Source of the DNA: an uncultured Clostridia bacterium
GTDB taxonomy: Bacteria > Bacillota > Clostridia > Oscillospirales > Ruminococcaceae
Direction of reading: 5' to 3'
Length of the DNA stretch: 64,000 nt
Assembly (NCBI GenBank): GCA_944386045.1
Contig: CALWZO010000025.1
Span: 1 to 64,000, forward strand
In this document: one piece after another, positions 19,361-27,597 of the stretch
Position numbering within the stretch: the first letter of the stretch is position 1
How the letters are laid out: every line of letters starts with the position of its first letter
Notes under the pieces: model-generated
Database searches by the model: none
What the model was told of the DNA's origin: nothing
The model's input: the letters and a program-made list of their open reading frames with translations, nothing else
Translations under genes and position numbers: made by a program

Positions 19361-20056
19361 TTAAAATTCCTTTCTTTTCCTGAACCATTGTATAAAAACT
19401 ATAGACAAGCCCATCTTGATCATATATTTTGCAGCGTTTATAAGATTAAGATAGCTTTGACCGGCAATCCTCTCCCGCATTTCCACCTGCACTTCCCTCA
19501 CTGTGGCGCCGTTTTTCAAAAGAAAGCTGATAGTGTCCGGCTCCGGTGCAAAGTTGGCATCAGTGGCAAACTCGTTTATCATTTTTCTGTTGAACAGTCT
19601 CATGCCGCTGGTAGGGTCGGAGATTTTTTTGCCTGTGGTGAGTTTCATAGCCCGGCTTATAAGATAACTGCCTACCATACGCAGGCTTTTGGGCTTTTTG
19701 ACATTGACAAAGCGGGAACCTATAACTATATCGCTGTTATAAGTTTCCATACATTCTACCATGGCCTGTATATACTGCGGCAGATGCTGTCCATCGGCAT
19801 CAAATTGAAGAACAGCATCATAATCTTTAATTTTAGCGTATCTGAGCCCGGTCTGAAAAGCACCTGCAAGTCCCAGGTTTACCGGCAGATCAATAAGATT
19901 ATATCCCTTTTCGCGGCAAACACTCCGGGTTTTGTCCTTGCTGCCGTCGTTTACCACAATGTAGTCGCATTGCGGACAATTTGCTTTAAGATTATCTACT
20001 ACTCTTTCAATATTTTCCCGTTCGTTGTAAGCGGGTATTACAATCAATAATTTCAT
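19361..20056 (-). CDS. polyprenol-phosphate glycosyltransferase-like GT2
   Basis: About 231 residues. KLLIVIPAYNERENIERVV, DYIVVNDGSKDKT, LPVNLGLAGAFQTGLRYA, VLQFDADGQHLPQYI and ISDPTSGMRLFNRKMINEF are characteristic of DPM1-like enzymes that transfer a sugar to polyprenyl phosphate. The start at 20056 overlaps the upstream stop as ATGA and has AAAGGA just before; a longer reading from 20113 is unlikely. Downstream DUF2304 partner two bases away. Confidence 0.9.
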   Translation of the reverse strand: MKLLIVIPAYNERENIERVVDNLKANCPQCDYIVVNDGSKDKTRSVCREKGYNLIDLPVNLGLAGAFQTGLRYAKIKDYDAVLQFDADGQHLPQYIQAMVECMETYNSDIVIGSRFVNVKKPKSLRMVGSYLISRAMKLTTGKKISDPTSGMRLFNRKMINEFATDANFAPEPDTISFLLKNGATVREVQVEMRERIAGQSYLNLINAAKYMIKMGLSIVFIQWFRKRKEF

Positions 20057-21204
20057 AAATCCTTTTCCTGTCTGTTGCATTCCTCTAAAAACATCTGTGT
20101 CACTTTTTCCCAAGTGAATTTATCCATAAGCCTGTTGTAACTGTTTTCGGCAAACTTTTTTTGTTTTTCTTTGTCTTCCAGTATCTCTTTGATTTTACAT
20201 ACAAGTGTTTCCCTGTTCACTTCTTTTATTCTTACTCCATAATTCTCATCGGGAATAATCTCACCGCTTCCGCCGGTAAAAGTTGTAAGTATGGGGCATT
20301 TACAAAATGCAGCTTCCAAAAAAGTGGTGGGAAAACCTTCTGCATACAGCGTAGGCAGGCAGTACAGATTACTTTGGCTCATATAATTAAGCAGCCGGCC
20401 GTGATTGACATTCCCCAGCAGAAAAACATTTTCACTCTTTGTCCGGGCAATCTGCCGGAAAAGTTCGCCATCTCCTGCCACAACCAGATAATAATTTTTC
20501 AGTCGCTCATCAGAAAATGCGTCAACCAATATATCAACACCTTTTTCATGTATCAGCCTGCCGGCAAAAAGAACTATTGACGCATCTGCCGGCAATGAAA
20601 GCGACTGACGCACATCAAAATGCCGCTCTTCCGCTTCAGCCGAAGTATGGTCAATATCTATGGCGTTATAAAATGTGCCCTTTGCCTTTATTCCAAAGTG
20701 GTTCAGCCACCGGCAAACATCACCTGAAACGCCATAAAACGCATCTATACTTTTTTTCAGAAGATATGCTGAAAAATGCTCGTAAAAATTTCCAAATACT
20801 GTAATAATTCTGCTGCTCATTTTCATATGACCGGTAGAATGGTCAATCAAAAATGTTTTTATATTCTTTTTTCTGCAAATGTGCGCCGCAGCTACGCAAA
20901 GAGGATATAACCTGGTTTGTATTACAGCAAAATCAATGCTATTTGCATCAATTATTTTACCTATTTTCTTAATTTGGGAAAGATTTATTACAGGAAAGCG
21001 GCCGTTCATGGCAGGATACGACGGCAACCTGTATATTTTTATGCCGTTTTCATCTTCTTCCTGTTCCGGCTGATTTTCCAATGAAGAGGTTATGACCACA
21101 ACATTATGACCGTTTTTTATCAGTTGTCTTGACAGATTATATGTATATCTTTCAACACCTCCGACAGTCGGCAGGTATTGAGCAGAAAAAAATACAAAAT
21201 TCAT
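20053..21204 (-). CDS. glycosyltransferase family 4
   Basis: 383 residues. N-terminal FFSAQYLPTVGGVERYTYNLSRQL and KNGHNVVVITSS, and the donor domain VLFAGRLIHEKGVDILVDAF, VVAGDGELFRQI, VFLLGNVNHGRLL and LYAEGFPTTFLEAAFCKCPI identify a GT4 retaining transferase (mannosyl- or glucosyl-transferase-like). First gene of a three-gene operon with the DPM1-like enzyme and DUF2304. AGAGGAAAG precedes the ATG. Confidence 0.92.
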   Translation of the reverse strand: MNFVFFSAQYLPTVGGVERYTYNLSRQLIKNGHNVVVITSSLENQPEQEEDENGIKIYRLPSYPAMNGRFPVINLSQIKKIGKIIDANSIDFAVIQTRLYPLCVAAAHICRKKNIKTFLIDHSTGHMKMSSRIITVFGNFYEHFSAYLLKKSIDAFYGVSGDVCRWLNHFGIKAKGTFYNAIDIDHTSAEAEERHFDVRQSLSLPADASIVLFAGRLIHEKGVDILVDAFSDERLKNYYLVVAGDGELFRQIARTKSENVFLLGNVNHGRLLNYMSQSNLYCLPTLYAEGFPTTFLEAAFCKCPILTTFTGGSGEIIPDENYGVRIKEVNRETLVCKIKEILEDKEKQKKFAENSYNRLMDKFTWEKVTQMFLEECNRQEKDL

Positions 21205-21288
21205 GCTTTCCTCTCAAGAAATACTAAGAATATATTCGATTTATTATACCACAGCATAAAGCCTTATTCAACATATAATAAACTTTGG

Positions 21289-24051
21289 TCAGCCTGTTAT
21301 AATCTCCGCCTTGCTGCCTCCGGATTTATTTTTTGTAACCACAATCTGGTTTTCTATTCGGTTTTTAAGCCGTTCAACATGGGAAATAATTCCTACCAGG
21401 CGGTTTGAAGTAGAAAGCCGGTAAAGCGCAGTTATTGCCTGCTCAAGGCTTTCCGAATCCAGGGAGCCGAAGCCTTCGTCCACAAACATACATCCCAGCT
21501 GTACTCCCCCGGCTGAAGACTGTATCTCATCCGAAAGTCCCAAAGCAAGGGCAAGGGACGCTTTAAAGGACTCGCCGCCCGACAAAGTGCGCACACTTCT
21601 TTCGGTGGAGTTGTAATGGTCGATTACATCCAGGTCAAGGCCGCTCTGACTGCGCAGGGAGCCGGCCTCTTCTCGCCTTTTCAGTTCGTACTGACCTGCG
21701 GTCATGGCCATAAATCTTATGTTGGCACGACGGATTATCCTGTCAAAAAATGTAGTCTGTATGTATGTTTCCAGCATTATCTTTTCCTTGCCGGGAATAT
21801 TGCCGTTAGCAGTGTCTGACAAAGATTTCAGCATTGACCAGCGGCGGTCGATATCTTCCAGCTGCTTCTGCTTTTCTTCCAGGTTTCCGGCAATTCTGGT
21901 ATCAGTATCAAGCCGCAGATTTACCTTTCTCAGCTTGCCTTCACACTGCTTTTTCTCCTCAGACAACCTGTCAAGTGCTGCGTTAAGCTCCTCTTCATTT
22001 ATATCCGGCTTTACCTTCAGTTGCTTTTCCAGCTGCCGGATACTTCCGGCCAGCCGGCTGAGCTGTGTGCGGCAGCCGTCATATCTGCTTTTTGCATCAG
22101 CTATACGCCGGTCAATATCGGACTTTATTTTTTTCAGGCTGTCAATATGCCGCCGGGCCTGTTGTCTTGTGGCAAATTTCAGATTTTGTTTTCTGACTTG
22201 TATATCATTTTTCAGGCTTTCTGCCTCGGCTGTGCTTTTTGCCGACTGCTCGGCAACAGCTTTTATCATATTTTCCAGCTCTGAAAGTTTGTTTTCCAGT
22301 TCCGGTATTTTAGCGTCTGCCTGTGCTTTTAACGCAATATTTTTTTCTTCTGTCCTGATTTGTGCAGCTGCTAAATCTGACTTTTGGGATAAAAGTTTAT
22401 ATTTTTCCCTGAGTGAAAATATAATCTCGTCATATTCCTTGCCTGACATTTCATCATTCAGCTGGCTGTCCACCATTTCTTTTTTGACCAGGTAGGCGCC
22501 GTTTATCTGCCCGGCCTGCCGGCTGATTTCCGCCGCTTTTCCGGCTGCTTTTTGGGCTATGGCTGAGGCTTTTTCCACTTCAGCTTTATCAGGAACCGAC
22601 GCCGGCCGCTTTGCTTTATTTGGGTGCGAGCATGAGCCGCACACCGGGCAAGGCATTCCGTCTTCCAGTTGACTGGCCAGTATACCTGCCTGCCGTGACA
22701 AAAAAGCGCTGTTAAGGGCGCTGTAATTTTTTTGCGCTTCATCGGCCAATCTTTGTGCGTTGATATAATCATCCTGCGATTCTCTCAACTGCACCGCCAG
22801 CTCCATGAGCGACTTTATATCCTGCCCCAGTTTCTGCACTCCCGCTTTTTCAACATTCAGGCTTTGCAGCATATTTTCCAGGCCAAGTTTGTTTTCACCG
22901 GCTTTTTCCAGGGATTTCTGCGTTGATTTTAACTCCTCCAGCTGCCGTTGCAGTCTTTGTCTTTGCCGGGTATATGCTCCATTCTGCTGCCGGCTGTTTT
23001 TCAAGCTAATACGCGCTTTTTCCAGCTGTGATATTCTTTCTTCAAGAATATCATACTGTTTCATCTCCGCTTCTGTTTCCGCCTGCTGTCTGACAGCTGC
23101 TTCCGCCTGAGGCATACAGCTTTCTTCCCGCTGCAGCTGCCGGCCGAGTGCTGAAAGCTCCTGTTCCTTATCACTGTAAAGTTGTTTTGCTTCACTGTAT
23201 TGTTTTTCAGCTTTTACATATTCATCCAGCAGAAGTTTATCTTTACCGGCCTTTTCCAGCCGTTTTTCGCAGGTCAAAATGTCATTTGAAATTTCATTTC
23301 TTTCTTTTTCGTACCGGCTTATGACTTTCCGGCAATATTCCAAAACGGTACGCACATCTGTTGTACCTGGGCCAGCCAGCCCCCGCAGTGGCTCAAGCTC
23401 TTCGCTGTAAATCAATCCCTGCGTCTGATGGGAAATATAGCTGACTGCATCTTCTCTTTCACGGTTTACAGCCAAAAAAGCAGATTTTAATTCTTCCTGC
23501 AACTGCCGGTAATATCCGGTTTTAAAAATCTGCCTGAAGATTATTTTTCTTTCGTTGGTATCCGCCAGCAGCAGCTTCAGGAAATCGCCCTGGGCAATCA
23601 TCGCTATCTGAGAAAACTGCTTTTTGTCCAGGCCGATTATCTGCTGTATTGCCGCATCCACTTCTTTTGGCTTGTTTATTATCTTTCCGTCAGGGTAAAC
23701 CAGCTCGGCGCCTGCACTTTCTTTTGTCAGGCCGCTGCCCCTTTTGGCCGGGCGCATATATTCAGGATTTCTGGTAACGGTGTATTTTTTGCCTTTATCC
23801 TCAAAGACAAGCTGTACATAAGTGGCTGTGTCATCTGACGCATACTTTGAACGGAACATGCTTTTTTCTCTGACATCACCGCTGGCCTCACCGTACAAGG
23901 CAAAGGTTATCGCATCAAATATGGTGGTTTTGCCTGCGCCGGTGTCGCCTGTGATAAGGTAAATTCCACTGCTGCCAAGTTTTTCCATATTTATATCAGT
24001 CAAAGCGGCATAAGGGCCAAAAGCCGAGATTTTTAAATGCAGGGGTCTCAT
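21289..24051 (-). CDS. sbcC: SbcC/Rad50-like exonuclease ATPase subunit
   Basis: 920 residues. N-terminal Walker A GDTGAGKTT (35-43) with KISAFGPYA before it, two long coiled-coil arms, a central zinc hook CPVCG near residue 465 (GMPCPVCGSCSHP), and the C-terminal ABC part with the signature TLSGGESFKASLALALGLSD and Walker B MFVDEGFGSLD. With SbcD it forms the nuclease that trims hairpins and blocked DNA ends. The ATG overlaps the sbcD stop as ATGA. Length and layout are normal. Confidence 0.96.
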   Translation of the reverse strand: MRPLHLKISAFGPYAALTDINMEKLGSSGIYLITGDTGAGKTTIFDAITFALYGEASGDVREKSMFRSKYASDDTATYVQLVFEDKGKKYTVTRNPEYMRPAKRGSGLTKESAGAELVYPDGKIINKPKEVDAAIQQIIGLDKKQFSQIAMIAQGDFLKLLLADTNERKIIFRQIFKTGYYRQLQEELKSAFLAVNREREDAVSYISHQTQGLIYSEELEPLRGLAGPGTTDVRTVLEYCRKVISRYEKERNEISNDILTCEKRLEKAGKDKLLLDEYVKAEKQYSEAKQLYSDKEQELSALGRQLQREESCMPQAEAAVRQQAETEAEMKQYDILEERISQLEKARISLKNSRQQNGAYTRQRQRLQRQLEELKSTQKSLEKAGENKLGLENMLQSLNVEKAGVQKLGQDIKSLMELAVQLRESQDDYINAQRLADEAQKNYSALNSAFLSRQAGILASQLEDGMPCPVCGSCSHPNKAKRPASVPDKAEVEKASAIAQKAAGKAAEISRQAGQINGAYLVKKEMVDSQLNDEMSGKEYDEIIFSLREKYKLLSQKSDLAAAQIRTEEKNIALKAQADAKIPELENKLSELENMIKAVAEQSAKSTAEAESLKNDIQVRKQNLKFATRQQARRHIDSLKKIKSDIDRRIADAKSRYDGCRTQLSRLAGSIRQLEKQLKVKPDINEEELNAALDRLSEEKKQCEGKLRKVNLRLDTDTRIAGNLEEKQKQLEDIDRRWSMLKSLSDTANGNIPGKEKIMLETYIQTTFFDRIIRRANIRFMAMTAGQYELKRREEAGSLRSQSGLDLDVIDHYNSTERSVRTLSGGESFKASLALALGLSDEIQSSAGGVQLGCMFVDEGFGSLDSESLEQAITALYRLSTSNRLVGIISHVERLKNRIENQIVVTKNKSGGSKAEIITG

Positions 24052-25184
24052 ACTTTACCCTCCCATATTTTTTCTATAAGTTCATGCACAAAACAACCGG
24101 CATCATCAGACATCTGCCGATTGTTCTGCATAAAATAAAAGTCTGCAAACAGCCGGGCCGGGCTTTTGCTTTCTGCCTGCTGCGGCCGCAAAAACTCACC
24201 GGCAGTCCTTGTCCTCGCATTGTCGTAATCCAGCTTCATTATATTGGGATATATGGAACGCAGCCTTCCTATCGCATCCGGCACATCTTCTTCGTCTGTA
24301 AGGGTGATGTGGATATAGTCATTGGTGTTGGTTTTGATGTAATTGTTTCTGTCGGCTATTTCCATATATGTGCCTTTTATGTTTCTCATGTCGCGCAGCG
24401 GCATAAGCTCAATGGTGTCTATCTGTACATTCGACTTCTCTGCCAAAGTCACCACAGTAACAGATTTTTTGTGGCCTGCCTCTGAAAAAGAGTATTTCAG
24501 CGGTGTTCCGCAGTATCTGACTGTGGGTTTTCTCATACTTTGGGGGCCATGAATATGTCCCAGTGCCACATAATCAAATCCGTCAAATACAGCGGCGTCC
24601 ACATTGTCACTGCCGCCCACAGATATTTCTTCCGAGTCACTTCTCCGCGCCCCGGTAACAAACTGATGTGTCATGATTATATTTCTTTGGCCGTTATCAA
24701 GTTTTATGTCTTTCAGCGCCACAGCCACTGCCTGTGTGTAACTGCCGATTTCTTCCTCTTGATAGAATCTGCGCACATTGGACGGTTTTATAAATGGGAG
24801 CATAAATATATTTACTGTTCCGTATTCATCTTCCAGTGAATATTTTTCGACCTCACCATTATATACCCTGCTGAAATGTATACCGCCCCTAGACATTATA
24901 CTGCTGCCAAAAGCCAGCCTTTCGGGGCTGTCATGGTTACCGCTGATTATAAATACCGACAGATTTCTTTCCGATAGCCGGCTTAAAAAGCTGTCCAGCA
25001 ATTCCACAGCTTCGGCTGTAGGTACTGTTTTGTCGTACACATCACCGGCAATCAACACGGCGTCCGGTTTTTCCCGGTCGGTGATTTTCAATATCTGCCG
25101 CAAAATATACTTCTGATCCTCTATCAGCGAAAAATCATTAACTCTTTTGCCTATATGCAGGTCAGACAGGTGTATAAATTTCAT
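24048..25184 (-). CDS. sbcD: SbcD/Mre11-like exonuclease subunit
   Basis: 378 residues. Metallophosphoesterase motifs in order: FIHLSDLHIGKRV, AVLIAGDVYD, FIISGNHDSPERL, IIMTHQF and YVALGHIHGPQ. Together these bind the two manganese ions of Mre11-family nucleases. A type 5 capping region follows. It is translationally coupled to sbcC by a 4-base overlap, with GAGGATG as ribosome binding site before its own ATG. Confidence 0.96.
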   Translation of the reverse strand: MKFIHLSDLHIGKRVNDFSLIEDQKYILRQILKITDREKPDAVLIAGDVYDKTVPTAEAVELLDSFLSRLSERNLSVFIISGNHDSPERLAFGSSIMSRGGIHFSRVYNGEVEKYSLEDEYGTVNIFMLPFIKPSNVRRFYQEEEIGSYTQAVAVALKDIKLDNGQRNIIMTHQFVTGARRSDSEEISVGGSDNVDAAVFDGFDYVALGHIHGPQSMRKPTVRYCGTPLKYSFSEAGHKKSVTVVTLAEKSNVQIDTIELMPLRDMRNIKGTYMEIADRNNYIKTNTNDYIHITLTDEEDVPDAIGRLRSIYPNIMKLDYDNARTRTAGEFLRPQQAESKSPARLFADFYFMQNNRQMSDDAGCFVHELIEKIWEGKV

Positions 25185-25208
25185 TTTACATCCTCTTTAA
25201 AAACAGAA

Positions 25209-25778
25209 TTATAAAATAATTTTACCATAGGATTTTATAAAACACAATTTAAAAGGCGGACTGGCTGCCCGCCGTTTTATATATATTTTTCTTCGTTTAC
25301 CTTTGATTTTATAATAAAATCCCGTATGTGTGTGACCGCTACCATAGCCAGCCAGCAGCCAAGGCATACTTTTGCGCTGTAAAAAAAGCTGAAAGATAAA
25401 ATCAGCCCATTCAAAATGGAAAAAAGCCAGAATCATCCTGTACAGGGCAGAGCCTGGAGTTATACAGTATATACAGGTAATTATTATAAACAGATACCCG
25501 TGTTTTCCCATGGCGTGAAAAATTCTTACTATTACACATACAGCCGCAGTGGCCATAAAACCTCCTGTAAGCGGAAGTCCCATCCGGTTAAAATAATAAA
25601 ATATTCCGCCGCAGAAAAAAGCCGCTGTATATATGGTCGGGAAAGCATGAAATCTGGTGCCGCGCAGCACAGCCAGTCCGCAGCTGACAAAACCAGAGAA
25701 AAATGCAACTCTGAAAACAACAAACAGATCAGGTATATGCCACCCCCATGATTTTAAGACAGATAAACACCCGTGCAC
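25209..25778 (-). CDS. ThrE_2/YjjB-like subunit of a split threonine/serine exporter, probably frameshifted
   Basis: Four to five membrane segments and the block CITPGSALYRMI match the conserved proline-glycine motif of the ThrE_2 (YjjB) half of threonine/serine exporters. As read, the last ~45 residues are polar and run through a terminator hairpin (25255-25273). Removing one base from an A-run on the plus strand (25381-25387, or 25420-25425) switches to a frame encoding YSAKVCLGCWLAMVAVTHI, a hydrophobic helix of the family, and stops at 25277, directly before the hairpin. A GTG start at 25778 lies inside the preceding gene. The true end is therefore probably 25277. Confidence 0.6.
   Translation of the reverse strand: MHGCLSVLKSWGWHIPDLFVVFRVAFFSGFVSCGLAVLRGTRFHAFPTIYTAAFFCGGIFYYFNRMGLPLTGGFMATAAVCVIVRIFHAMGKHGYLFIIITCIYCITPGSALYRMILAFFHFEWADFIFQLFLQRKSMPWLLAGYGSGHTHTGFYYKIKGKRRKIYIKRRAASPPFKLCFIKSYGKIIL
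25255..25273 (-). terminator. terminator of the split ThrE operon
   Basis: On the minus strand a GGCGG/CCGCC stem with a nine-base loop is followed by TTTTAAATT. It begins three bases after the stop codon of the alternative (frame-corrected) exporter frame. Confidence 0.7.
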
Positions 25779-26166
25779 CCAGCACCAAAGAGCACATAAG
25801 GGCGGTTTTTATTTTATGTTTGCCGTCGGATGACGGATATATGTACATTCCCTCCACCAGCATCGCACCGGCCGCCACCGGCAAAACCATTGCGATAAAA
25901 AGCGTAAATATCCCGCTGGGACACAGGCTGAAATATTTTTCTGCACTTATAATAATCAATGTAGCGGCTATAACTGCAAAAAATCTTACGATGTATGTGG
26001 GGTGACCTTTGTTTTCCAGCATTACCACCACAATCCCCTGCGCAAGACATGCCACAGCGCAGACTATCATTTCCGTAAAGGTGGTGCCTGCTTTGCCCGC
26101 CCGGCAAAAGCCCATAAAGGTATATGTTGCAATCAGCAGTAAGTCCGGATGCTTTGTTTTGTCCAT
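25729..26166 (-). CDS. ThrE_1/YjjP-like membrane subunit, N-terminally short
   Basis: 145 residues with about five membrane segments. GSxxF/TFTEMIVCAVACLAQGIVV, then IAMVLPVAAGAMLVEGMYIY and a C-terminal helix ending VFICLKIMG resemble the membrane part of the ThrE_1 (YjjP) half. The cytoplasmic N-terminal domain of about 100 residues found in full-length ThrE_1 is absent. It overlaps the YjjB-like gene by 50 bases. Amino-acid export is inferred from the pair; degenerate motifs keep confidence moderate. Confidence 0.55.
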   Translation of the reverse strand: MDKTKHPDLLLIATYTFMGFCRAGKAGTTFTEMIVCAVACLAQGIVVVMLENKGHPTYIVRFFAVIAATLIIISAEKYFSLCPSGIFTLFIAMVLPVAAGAMLVEGMYIYPSSDGKHKIKTALMCSLVLGARVFICLKIMGVAYT

Positions 26167-26197
26167 ATATGTTTCTCCGATGGTTGCTTTATTTAAA

Positions 26198-26247
26198 TGA
26201 AAATCCCCGCCTGCTGTACAAATATCGGTTTGCAGGCGAAATTTTCA
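26198..26247 (-). promoter_or_regulatory. long imperfect inverted repeat in the leader of the ThrE pair
   Basis: TGAAAAT + CGCCTGC (26198-26214) pairs with GCAGGCG + ATTTTCA (26232-26247), interrupted only at the internal bases between the two blocks. It ends 31 bases before the start codon of the 26166 gene on the minus strand and lacks a T-run, so a leader structure or operator is more likely than a terminator. Confidence 0.45.
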
Positions 26248-26359
26248 CATAATTATCACAAACACAACCACTGACAATGTCAACACAATAATTGATATTT
26301 ATAGATTTTTTTATCGGTATGTGCTACTATTATAGAAAAAACAAAGGAAAATACATAAT

Positions 26360-27295
26360 TTGAAGCAGATAACAGTAGCCAAAAACTGCAAAAGTATAAC
26401 AGAATTTTTGTCCCAAAATTATCCAATGCTGAAAACAGGGACTATAAACAAGTTTTTCAGGCAGAACAAAATAAAGCTTAACGGCAAAAAGGCGCCTCTT
26501 GATACGCCCCTTAAAAGCGGAGATTTGCTGAACCTTTACATAGACGACCGGTATTTTCTCACTCCGGACAGGGACAACGCTTTTATGTTCAGTGCCAAAA
26601 ACATAGATATAATATATGAAGATGAAAACCTGCTGGCAGTAAATAAGCCGGCTGGTATTCCCGTCATTGACGAGGACTGGAAAAACTTTGATACACTGAT
26701 AAACAGGGTAAAAAACCATTATTATTTATCCGATGACAGCCGGGTCAAACCACAGCTTTGCCACAGGCTGGACACAGGAACCTGCGGCCTGGTGCTTATA
26801 GCCAAAAACCGGCGGTTCGAGTCCTTTATGCTGGATGTTTTCAAAAACCGACAGCTGGAGAAGGAGTATATATGTGTGGTCAAAGGAATTGTAAAGCCGG
26901 CAAAGCGGATACACAGCGCATACCTGACCAAAAATAACCGCCAGGGCTTTGTCCAGATATGGCCAAAAGACAGACCGGGGGCCAAACCCATTCAGACTGC
27001 TGTCACCGTCATTGACAGCTACGGCGATTTTTCACTGCTCAGGGTGGGACTGATAACCGGGCGCACCCATCAGATACGCGCCCATCTTGCATACCTGGGG
27101 TATCCTATACTGGGTGACAGCCGATACGGCATAAACGCCTTGAACAGAAAGTACAAAATGAAATATCAGGCACTATGCAGCCGGAGGATAAAATTCGGCA
27201 TCATAACTGACAGCCGCTATTCATACCTTTCCGGCAAAGAACTGACCTGCCCCCTGCCCTGGTTTGCGAAAAGTTTTGAAAAAAGGGAATTTTAA
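26360..27295 (+). CDS. RluA-family 23S rRNA pseudouridine synthase
   Basis: 311 residues. An S4-like RNA-binding domain (residues ~10-75, with TINKFFRQNKIKLNGKKA) is followed by the RluA catalytic domain: LAVNKPAGIPV, CHRLDTGTCGLVLIAKN with the catalytic Asp near residue 136, TGRTHQIRAHLAYLGYPILGDSRYG. It converts specific uridines in rRNA to pseudouridine; the exact site (RluC or RluD type) cannot be read from the sequence. The start is a TTG at 26360 with AAAGGA about 11 bases upstream; no better ATG precedes the S4 domain. Confidence 0.9.
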   Translation: MKQITVAKNCKSITEFLSQNYPMLKTGTINKFFRQNKIKLNGKKAPLDTPLKSGDLLNLYIDDRYFLTPDRDNAFMFSAKNIDIIYEDENLLAVNKPAGIPVIDEDWKNFDTLINRVKNHYYLSDDSRVKPQLCHRLDTGTCGLVLIAKNRRFESFMLDVFKNRQLEKEYICVVKGIVKPAKRIHSAYLTKNNRQGFVQIWPKDRPGAKPIQTAVTVIDSYGDFSLLRVGLITGRTHQIRAHLAYLGYPILGDSRYGINALNRKYKMKYQALCSRRIKFGIITDSRYSYLSGKELTCPLPWFAKSFEKREF

Positions 27296-27322
27296 AAAAT
27301 TTTTTAATTTTTTTGAATGGAA

Positions 27323-27370
27323 ACCTCCGTGTCAATCGTATTACAGGTAAGAAACATTTTACACGGAGGT
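27323..27370 (+). promoter_or_regulatory. perfect 10-bp inverted repeat that covers the ribosome binding site of the Cys-rich peptide gene
   Basis: ACCTCCGTGT (27323-27332) and ACACGGAGGT (27361-27370) are exact reverse complements, separated by 28 bases. The right arm contains the GGAGG ribosome binding site of the ATG at 27379. In RNA the hairpin would hide the site. There is no T-run after it, so it is not an intrinsic terminator. Confidence 0.7.
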
Positions 27371-27378
27371 AAATTACC

Positions 27379-27582
27379 ATGATTAAAACTATGATATGTC
27401 TGGCACTGGCGCGAGCTCTGGCCTTTAACGGAATGGCTGGTAAGGGCCTGCAAATAAGCTTTATTGACGAAAATAATGACGGTGTGTGCGACAGGTACGA
27501 AAGCTGTGAGGGATACAGATGTCACGGCGAATGTGTTTTTGAATGTGACGGCAACCACTACCGCCGCGGCTGTGGAAAATAA
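27379..27582 (+). CDS. small Cys-rich peptide with a calcium-loop-like motif
   Basis: 67 residues. The N-terminal half is hydrophobic (MIKTMICLALARALAF). The centre FIDENNDGVCDRYESC has the spacing of an EF-hand/dockerin-like Asp-rich loop (D-x-N-x-D-G). The C-terminal 35 residues hold six cysteines and end RRGCGK. An excellent GGAGG lies eight bases upstream. It is followed 15 bases later by an ECF sigma factor gene, so the three genes form a likely operon. Function is unknown; a metal-binding or redox-responsive peptide linked to the sigma factor is a hypothesis. I do not recognise a named family. Confidence 0.65.
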   Translation: MIKTMICLALARALAFNGMAGKGLQISFIDENNDGVCDRYESCEGYRCHGECVFECDGNHYRRGCGK

Positions 27583-27597
27583 TGCTTATAAGAGGTT

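Noticed and set aside
22021..22495. Ser/Cys/Phe-rich plus-strand frames opposite sbcC
   Set aside because: They mirror the Glu/Lys/Gln-rich coiled coil of SbcC; a known artefact of coiled-coil genes.
27300..27345. ECF-type auto-promoter upstream of the Cys-rich peptide
   Set aside because: A GGAAAC and a CGTA are present but only 12 bases apart, not the 16-17 expected.
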